Assembly (NCBI GenBank): GCA_002406055.1
Contig: DHMZ01000075.1
Span: forward strand, 1-19,877
Origin: Spirochaetales bacterium UBA4629
Lineage (GTDB): Bacteria; Spirochaetota; Spirochaetia; Sphaerochaetales; Sphaerochaetaceae
Reading direction: 5' to 3'
Length of the DNA stretch: 19,877 nt
Under the pieces are notes generated by a model. It had not been told where the DNA came from and did no database searches. It was given only the letters and a program-made list of their open reading frames with translations. Positions 14,675-19,877 of this stretch are shown piece after piece; within the stretch, counting starts at the first letter, position 1, and every line of letters begins with the position of its first letter. Made by a program: the position numbers and the translations under genes.

Positions 14675-15945
14675 AAAAGAAGGTAATTATAATAGCTCTA
14701 TCTCTCTTTGTTTCATTATCTTTGCTCTCTGCAAAGGATGATTTTGTTATTGGACCATATAAAGGTTTTTCGGGTATTCCAGTTGGCTCAAATGCGTACA
14801 AGGGCGGACATTGGGTCCAAAATAGCGAAAAATATGATAGTTCTGATGCCGTAAAGGATCCAAGTGTAGGCTTTACTGATGAAGAAATGCTTTCTCTTCT
14901 TTCTATAAAGAATATTAGTGGCTCAGATGCTTCTTATCCGATAACAATTAGTGCTTATTGCCCTAATGATTTTTATTTGACAAGTATTTCAAATCCTGCA
15001 ATAAAGAGGCCATTTGAGATTTGGATTATTCCGAACAGTAATCGTGGAGACCTAAATTGGAATTGGAATCAGTATAAGCCTGCAGGTGAGGAGGCATATG
15101 TAGGTAAGTATGTTTCTTCTCTTAATCCAACTGTAGATTTCTACTTAAAAGAAAACAATTCAACTATTTCTACCTATGCTATATGGTTTGATGTTGTCTT
15201 AGTTCTTCCTGGAACTGTTGATTATGAAAATAATAGACTTGTAGTCATAGAGAATGGAGTAGAGGTTTACTACCCATTAGTCGAAGCTGATGATTACACA
15301 TCTCTTGTTTATCTAACAATCTCGTTTAAAGATAAGAGTGAGACTATCTATATCCCTTTTTCTGGCTATTACAAAAGTGAAGGAAACCAAAGAAAGGCTA
15401 ATAGCACAGTTGCACTTGATTTAATTACATATCCTGAGGCTGCTAATATTAATATAGCTAGAAGAAGAGGTCAATGGATTAGTGTTGGTGAAATTCACTA
15501 CCTCCTTGAAGGAAACATTAATAGCGCTATATTCCTTTCATCTTCAGCTAATTGCTATGATAGCTCAGCTAAGAATTTTAGCTTTGTTAATGAAAATGTA
15601 GACTATTCAACAGCGCTTACGTCATCTAACTCAATAGGCTATGAAGCAAGAATAATTAACCTAGACACAAGGGAGCTTCTAAGCTTTGATGGAACAACAT
15701 TTTTTGACTTAACGCTAGGTAGTTTGTCGTCTAATAGTGACGAGTTAAAAAGCAAATATATTATTCCAACGAAAAAAACTGTTGGAGGAACTAGTGGTGG
15801 TAATACTTTCCCAGGTACTACAAAAGGCGTCTCTTATTCATCTTATCAAGGGGAAATACAAATTCGATTAGATAATACAGATACAACGATGATTAGCGGC
15901 CGTTATGAATCAGAAATCTATATACACGTTATTACAGAGGAGTAA
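14671..15945 (+). CDS. Large putative pilus subunit 3 (424 aa), TTG start, candidate tip adhesin
   Basis: About twice the length of the other subunits, as expected for a two-domain tip protein. The signal peptide is 1-21 (LSLLSA|KDD). The N-terminal region is rich in Trp/Asn/Gly (GGHWVQNSEKYD, LNWNWNQYKPAG); the C-terminal part ends GRYESEIYIHVITEE, a variant of the shared terminal strand. The start is TTG at 14671: GGAGG ends 7 nt before it and the resulting MKKK signal peptide matches the siblings, whereas no ATG is available before the signal. TTG usually lowers translation, which suits a low-copy component. It overlaps subunit 2 by 4 nt (TTGA). The adhesin role is inference from size and context; no lectin fold is recognised. 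Confidence 0.7.
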   Translation: MKKKVIIIALSLFVSLSLLSAKDDFVIGPYKGFSGIPVGSNAYKGGHWVQNSEKYDSSDAVKDPSVGFTDEEMLSLLSIKNISGSDASYPITISAYCPNDFYLTSISNPAIKRPFEIWIIPNSNRGDLNWNWNQYKPAGEEAYVGKYVSSLNPTVDFYLKENNSTISTYAIWFDVVLVLPGTVDYENNRLVVIENGVEVYYPLVEADDYTSLVYLTISFKDKSETIYIPFSGYYKSEGNQRKANSTVALDLITYPEAANINIARRRGQWISVGEIHYLLEGNINSAIFLSSSANCYDSSAKNFSFVNENVDYSTALTSSNSIGYEARIINLDTRELLSFDGTTFFDLTLGSLSSNSDELKSKYIIPTKKTVGGTSGGNTFPGTTKGVSYSSYQGEIQIRLDNTDTTMISGRYESEIYIHVITEE

Positions 15946-15951
15946 AAAATA

Positions 15952-16539
15952 ATGAAAAAAACAATTTTATTCGTATTTCTTATTCTCTCTTCTTGTTCCC
16001 TTTTTGCTTCAGATAATCTTAATCTTGGAGAAAGTAAAAATCTTGATCTACTCTTAAGTTTAAGAGAAGAAAAATTTGAGCTTGGTTTTGTTCAAAATAC
16101 TAATCTAGATTCTTTTTTAAGTGACAAAATAACAATTTTCGCTAAAAAAGGAGATGATGAGAGTCTTCTTTATACCTTAGAGCCTTTCTATTTCTACTAT
16201 AAAGCTCTTACGAATAGCTCAAATATTTCCATTTCTCTAGTCTCTGATGGAAAACTTAAAAATGAAAGCTCTGGAGATGAATTTGACTATTCAATCCTAG
16301 TTGAAAATGCAAATGGCGAAAGATGGGATGGTGAGAGTATAGGGCTAAATAATAGCATTTCAACTCGTAGCAATAATCTCACTTTTTCACGCTTAGTCAA
16401 AAGCAATGATTTTGGGTCGTACTATGCTGAGGGAATAGCTAAACTCACATTTTCCTTAGATGAAAACAATATATATAGTGGTGCATCAAGTGGCCTCTAC
16501 AAAACAACTCTAATACTAAAAATGGAATCGAACTCATGA
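15952..16539 (+). CDS. Putative pilus subunit 4 (195 aa), possible lipoprotein
   Basis: First of the seven more similar small subunits. The hydrophobic leader ends either at SLFA (19) by signal peptidase I or at the lipobox-like LSSC (12-15), which would make it a lipoprotein; the sequence alone does not decide. Shared family marks: KFELGFVQNT (GF patch), YFYYKALT (aromatic core strand), and the C-terminal GLYKTTLILKMESNS. It lies 6 nt after subunit 3, the only real gap in the subunit array, preceded by GAGGAG. Confidence 0.72.
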   Translation: MKKTILFVFLILSSCSLFASDNLNLGESKNLDLLLSLREEKFELGFVQNTNLDSFLSDKITIFAKKGDDESLLYTLEPFYFYYKALTNSSNISISLVSDGKLKNESSGDEFDYSILVENANGERWDGESIGLNNSISTRSNNLTFSRLVKSNDFGSYYAEGIAKLTFSLDENNIYSGASSGLYKTTLILKMESNS

Positions 16540-17135
16540 AAAAAAGACTCATATTAATAACTATAATTACACTTACTTTCTCTTCGCTCTTTTCTGCTAC
16601 AACAGAGCTTCCTTCATCTTCTGTTTTGGAAATGCACTTGCACCTAAATATGGAAAAATATCAGCTTGGATTTAAGGAGACTGCAGATTCTACTCTAGAT
16701 ATTGCCTCTAAAGATATTGAACTCTCTATTGATGGCGATTCTTTTGATTTATCTTTTAAAGATGAATTCTATTTCTATTATAAGATATTAACTTCTTCAG
16801 AGTTAATTGGAGAAATAAGTGCAACGCCTTTCTACCTTAATGGCGATATTACTCCAACAGCAGATAATAAGCGAATTGATTATAAGCTAACGCTTACTAC
16901 TATAGCCAATTCATGGAATGGCAGTGACCCTTCCCATTCTTCTTTCGACACAAAAGATACAAGCCAAGCACTTTCGTCTTTCGTTTTAAATCCTAATAAA
17001 GCGAATGGCGAGAGAAGTATTTACTCTGAAGGAATATGTAAAGTTACAGTTGAACCATTAGATTCAGCTCTTTTAAAGAGTAAGAGTAGTGGGGACTATA
17101 AAACAAATTTAACGCTAACAGTAAGAGGAAAATAA
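16536..17135 (+). CDS. Putative pilus subunit 5 (199 aa)
   Basis: Signal peptide about 1-21 (SSLFSA|TTE). It shows the family marks closely: KYQLGFKETADST, FYFYYKILTSS, and the C-terminal GDYKTNLTLTVRGK. It is the nearest relative of subunit 4 by eye (both share FYFYYK and the GxYKTxL end), suggesting local duplication. No cysteine in the mature chain. The ATGA overlap with subunit 4 indicates translational coupling. Confidence 0.72.
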   Translation: MKKRLILITIITLTFSSLFSATTELPSSSVLEMHLHLNMEKYQLGFKETADSTLDIASKDIELSIDGDSFDLSFKDEFYFYYKILTSSELIGEISATPFYLNGDITPTADNKRIDYKLTLTTIANSWNGSDPSHSSFDTKDTSQALSSFVLNPNKANGERSIYSEGICKVTVEPLDSALLKSKSSGDYKTNLTLTVRGK

Positions 17136-17642
17136 ATGAAGAAAAAAAGATATGCTTTACTTCTTTTAGCTATGTTTATTCCTTTTTCTGTTAATGCGCT
17201 TAATGGACAAAAGGAAGCTCAGCTAACACTAAGATCTGAAAGCGAATATGTTGAGATTGGCTTTTCGTCAACTCTAGATAAAAAGAGCTTAAATCAGGAG
17301 ACACTACAACTTGTGGAAAGCAAAAGAATTATAGAGAACAACAGCTATAGTTTAAATGCTCAATCTACTTTTTACGTTTATTGGCGAATCTACTTAAATA
17401 ATAACTACAATCTTATTTTGAATGTTTCTGATTGTGTAAACACAGAAGACAAAGACAATACTCTTACTATAGTCTCAGTTGATAGCTCTTCTCTTAATAA
17501 GGGCAAAAACATTGTCGAAAGAATAAATGAACTCACTTTTACGTCTGGTGTGAAAGAAGAAAAGATAACTGTTTCTCTTTTAAATGCTAAAAAGGATGCT
17601 ACTTATCATATTCCAATAACGCTTATGTTGGAGGTGCTCTAA
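17136..17642 (+). CDS. Putative pilus subunit 6 (168 aa)
   Basis: Shortest of the complete subunits. Signal peptide about 1-21 (PFSVNA|LNG). Family marks: AQLTLRSESEYVEIGFSST, TFYVYWRIYLNN, and a C-terminal ATYHIPITLMLEVL. It starts directly after the preceding stop codon (TAAATG), with AGAGGAAAAT as ribosome-binding region. Confidence 0.72.
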   Translation: MKKKRYALLLLAMFIPFSVNALNGQKEAQLTLRSESEYVEIGFSSTLDKKSLNQETLQLVESKRIIENNSYSLNAQSTFYVYWRIYLNNNYNLILNVSDCVNTEDKDNTLTIVSVDSSSLNKGKNIVERINELTFTSGVKEEKITVSLLNAKKDATYHIPITLMLEVL

Positions 17643-18220
17643 TGAAGAAGATTTTTTCTTTTCTATTAATATTTTTACTCTCGTTTTCATTATTTGCACT
17701 TCCAGATAGTTCTTCCTACAATGGAAATAATTGGGAAGGAAGAGCTGAGGCTACCTTTAGTCTTGCTACTAATGAAATAGTTTACAATTCAACGGTTCTT
17801 TTTGGCTTTTGCCGCACACGAACACAGGATGTAATTGAAATAGATTCCCTTGAGCTAAAGGAGTTTTATCCTTCTAGTGGACACGCTGTTGCTAATGGTG
17901 ATTTTGGTATGTTTTTTAGAGTAATTAGTTCAAAAAGACTAAATGTCAAAATAGGATGGACAGACTTAGTAGAGAGAGCAACAGACTCTAGTGGAATTAA
18001 GCTAACGCTAAAGAGAATAACAGAGGATTCTGGTGCTTCAACACAAGATACTCTTACTGTTGAAAATGGCTCAACCATATTTAGCTTTGATCCATCTAAT
18101 GGCGTTATGGCATTTGAAAGAATGCAATTTTTAATAACAACAGAGGACTATCTTAGAACTAGTGTAAAGCAAAAAACATACTTCTCAACATTTACGCTTA
18201 CATTAACGGAGGAAGCATGA
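17642..18220 (+). CDS. Putative pilus subunit 7 (192 aa)
   Basis: Signal peptide 1-19 (FSLFA|LPD). The mature chain opens NGNNWEGRAEATFSL and continues with VLFGFCRTRTQD (GF patch with a lone Cys) and FGMFFRVISS in the aromatic-strand position. The C-terminal strand is YFSTFTLTLTEEA. Its TAATG junction with subunit 6 overlaps by 1 nt. The unpaired cysteine is unusual for this set. Confidence 0.72.
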   Translation: MKKIFSFLLIFLLSFSLFALPDSSSYNGNNWEGRAEATFSLATNEIVYNSTVLFGFCRTRTQDVIEIDSLELKEFYPSSGHAVANGDFGMFFRVISSKRLNVKIGWTDLVERATDSSGIKLTLKRITEDSGASTQDTLTVENGSTIFSFDPSNGVMAFERMQFLITTEDYLRTSVKQKTYFSTFTLTLTEEA

Positions 18221-18798
18221 AGAAGATTACATTGATATTTCTTTTGTTCTCATTTTTCTTTTCATCTCTAAATGCTGATGCCAAGATGAAGGTAACACTG
18301 CTCCCGAGTGCGCAAAAGATTAATGTAGGGTTCTCTTCTTCATCTAATATTCTAGAAATTGTTGATATAAAGACATTAGAGTTGAGTGTTGTAGAAGAAA
18401 ACCTCTTTTCTGATAGCAATCTTCGACAAGATGGCAAGCTTTATGGTAAGGGTACTGTCTATCTATATTGGAATATTGAAACAGATACAGAAGTAACACT
18501 ATATGTATCAAAGGATCCCATCTTTTCTAGCTTGGATAGTGAATATTCTGCTAGGTCGAAAAATGTTTTAAGAGATGATTATGTAGTAATAATTGATAAT
18601 ACAGAACAATCCATAAAGGAATCTAGTTCTAGATTGGATAACTCTAAGGGCTATGTTGTATATAGCAAAGAGAGTAGTGACAAAATATGCTCAGGTCTAA
18701 GGGGAATGGATATATCTATTTCTGATGATTTAAGAAATATGGAAGCAGGGACTTCCTTAATTGGAAACCTCACTTTAACTGTGGAAACTAACTCATGA
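18217..18798 (+). CDS. Putative pilus subunit 8 (193 aa)
   Basis: Signal peptide 1-20 (FSSLNA|DAK). Family marks: MKVTLLPSAQKINVGFSSSSN, VYLYWNIETDTEVTLYV, C-terminal SLIGNLTLTVETNS. It overlaps subunit 7 by ATGA; GGAGG in that gene's last codons is its ribosome-binding site. Confidence 0.72.
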   Translation: MKKITLIFLLFSFFFSSLNADAKMKVTLLPSAQKINVGFSSSSNILEIVDIKTLELSVVEENLFSDSNLRQDGKLYGKGTVYLYWNIETDTEVTLYVSKDPIFSSLDSEYSARSKNVLRDDYVVIIDNTEQSIKESSSRLDNSKGYVVYSKESSDKICSGLRGMDISISDDLRNMEAGTSLIGNLTLTVETNS

Positions 18799-19361
18799 AG
18801 AAAACAACTCTTTTATTAATAATGATGCTTATGCTATCTTCCTTTCTTGCTGCATCTGATGATTATGAATGGAATGGGAATGGAGCACAGTACAGTTTTC
18901 TTGCTAAATTTGATTTTAATGATTTAAATAATTGTTATTCAAATATTGGCTTTTCTCAAACACCTATTATTGGTGATAACACAACGCCTTATGATAATTC
19001 GCTTTTGATTATGAAGTCAGATGGACTTACGGACGCTGAGGATGCCTTAGTTTACAGTGCATCTACATTCCTTTATTGGCATATAGCACAAGGGTGTAGT
19101 CAAAAGCTTGTTTTAGAGATAATGCCAACGGCTAAAACTCAAGAACTAACATTTTCTTATACACCTTTTGAAGACTCTAAAGCTGTAGAGAAGGTAAGTA
19201 AAACAACAGATGGAAACGAAAAACAAGTTGTAGATATTGCTTCTTTTACTAACTATGGTCGTTTTTCTAACTCCTCGCCTTTTAATATTACCATTATCAC
19301 AAAAGGCTCAGAAGAAAGGGGAGTTGTTGCTAAGTTAACGCTACGTTTGGAGAGTATATAA
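18795..19361 (+). CDS. Putative pilus subunit 9 (188 aa)
   Basis: Signal peptide about 1-20 (SSFLAA|SDD). It opens DDYEWNGNGAQYSF, like subunit 7's NGNNWEGRAEATF, so the two may form a subgroup. Further marks: NCYSNIGFSQTP, TFLYWHIAQGC and C-terminal GVVAKLTLRLESI. The two cysteines (NCY and GCS) could pair across the GF patch and the aromatic strand. It overlaps subunit 8 by ATGA. Confidence 0.72.
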   Translation: MKKTTLLLIMMLMLSSFLAASDDYEWNGNGAQYSFLAKFDFNDLNNCYSNIGFSQTPIIGDNTTPYDNSLLIMKSDGLTDAEDALVYSASTFLYWHIAQGCSQKLVLEIMPTAKTQELTFSYTPFEDSKAVEKVSKTTDGNEKQVVDIASFTNYGRFSNSSPFNITIITKGSEERGVVAKLTLRLESI

Positions 19362-19877
19362 TGAAAAAGAGTATAATTATTATTTCTATTCTACTTTTAG
19401 TTACTGTAATTCTTTTTGCTCAAACAAAATCTTCCTTTTCAGATACTCTTCGCTTATCGTTAACTGTTGTTAATAAAGTCTATGTAGGGGTGTCTAGTAA
19501 TAGCGTTAATTCATCTATTGTCCCCAAAAGTAATATAAAAGAATTAGGTTTTTCCTACGATCCAACGCGAGGTGAATGGCGAACAGATATTGTATATATC
19601 TACGCTATTTCATTTGTTTCTTCGCCAATAAAACTGTCACTAGTTTTACCATCAGGATTAGAAGGTGATGGAAAGAGTATTCATTGGAGTGTAAATACAC
19701 TTGATATGAGCTTTGATTCAGACGAAGCAAATAAAACATATACACTAAAAGATGAAACTGAGGCCTCATACAATGTTCCAAGAGTATATTCAAAAGAGTT
19801 TCAAATCGTAGTTCCAGGCAATACAGATTTTGGTACGACAAAGAGCTTTGAAGCAACATTTACGATAAAAGTGGAGG
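19361..19877 (+). CDS. Putative pilus subunit 10, cut by the window edge
   Basis: The frame is open for 172 codons to the window end. Signal peptide 1-20 (VILFA|QTK). Marks: LRLSLTVVNKVYVGVSS, VYIYAISF in the aromatic-strand position, and a last visible stretch SFEATFTIKVE that looks like the terminal strand, so the stop codon is probably only a few codons beyond the edge. The final bases GTGGAGG resemble the embedded ribosome-binding sites at earlier junctions, hinting that a further gene follows. Its start overlaps subunit 9 by 1 nt (TAATG). Confidence 0.7.
   Translation, partial: MKKSIIIISILLLVTVILFAQTKSSFSDTLRLSLTVVNKVYVGVSSNSVNSSIVPKSNIKELGFSYDPTRGEWRTDIVYIYAISFVSSPIKLSLVLPSGLEGDGKSIHWSVNTLDMSFDSDEANKTYTLKDETEASYNVPRVYSKEFQIVVPGNTDFGTTKSFEATFTIKVE

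Noticed and set aside
13300..19877. Spore coat U (SCPU) or classical pilin domain in the ten subunits
   Set aside because: The C-terminal GxY...LTL strand is reminiscent, but cysteine pattern and core motifs do not match well enough to name the domain from sequence alone.
1..19877. CRISPR array, tRNA/rRNA genes, insertion sequences, phage genes
   Set aside because: No spaced direct repeats, cloverleaf-like sequences, transposase or phage proteins were seen anywhere in the window.

Overview
The window is AT-rich, gene-dense bacterial DNA. It carries housekeeping genes (glutaminyl-tRNA synthetase, an HtrA-type protease, UvrB) followed by a long operon for a chaperone-usher surface structure. 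A periplasmic pilus chaperone plus an outer-membrane usher requires a two-membrane cell. The low G+C, the protein types and the unusually loose usher and pilin sequences fit a host-associated spirochaete or similar low-GC diderm. That placement is inference; no rRNA or other phylogenetic marker was compared.

Left part (1-5037): a cut-off ATPase gene (minus strand), glnS (minus) with a clear Rho-independent terminator, a stand-alone acyltransferase-fold protein whose DHxxxDG motif is degenerate, a small unrecognised gene (minus), a short PfkB-like protein lacking the catalytic half, and a class I SAM methyltransferase (minus). Several of these genes seem to be transcribed as leaderless or nearly leaderless mRNAs: a -10 hexamer (three times TATACT) lies only 6-9 nt before the ATG and there is no Shine-Dalgarno sequence.

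Middle (5038-9283): a membrane-anchored HtrA/DegS-like protease overlaps uvrB by 16 nt and shares a promoter that carries a perfect 7-2-7 inverted repeat over its -35. A Crp/Fnr-family regulator (minus) ends in a run of nine C's. It diverges from the pilus operon across a 219-bp AT-rich region that holds promoters for both directions, a 16-bp palindrome and a Fur-like box.

Right part (9284-19877, open at the right edge): a PapD-like chaperone, an 1089-aa usher-like protein with three N-terminal membrane segments in place of a simple signal peptide, and then ten consecutive genes for small secreted beta-rich proteins. The last is truncated by the window edge. From the usher onward all genes overlap, touch or lie 6 nt apart. 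The ten products share a MKK... signal peptide and a C-terminal strand of the form GxYxxxLTLxxE. Seven of them (numbers 4-10) also share a GFxxT-like patch and an aromatic YxYW-like strand. The likely working scheme is chaperone-assisted delivery of ten different subunits to the usher, with the Crp/Fnr protein as a candidate regulator. This is the region most likely to hold an undescribed system: a divergent chaperone-usher machine with a membrane-embedded usher N-terminus and an unusually large, diverse subunit set.
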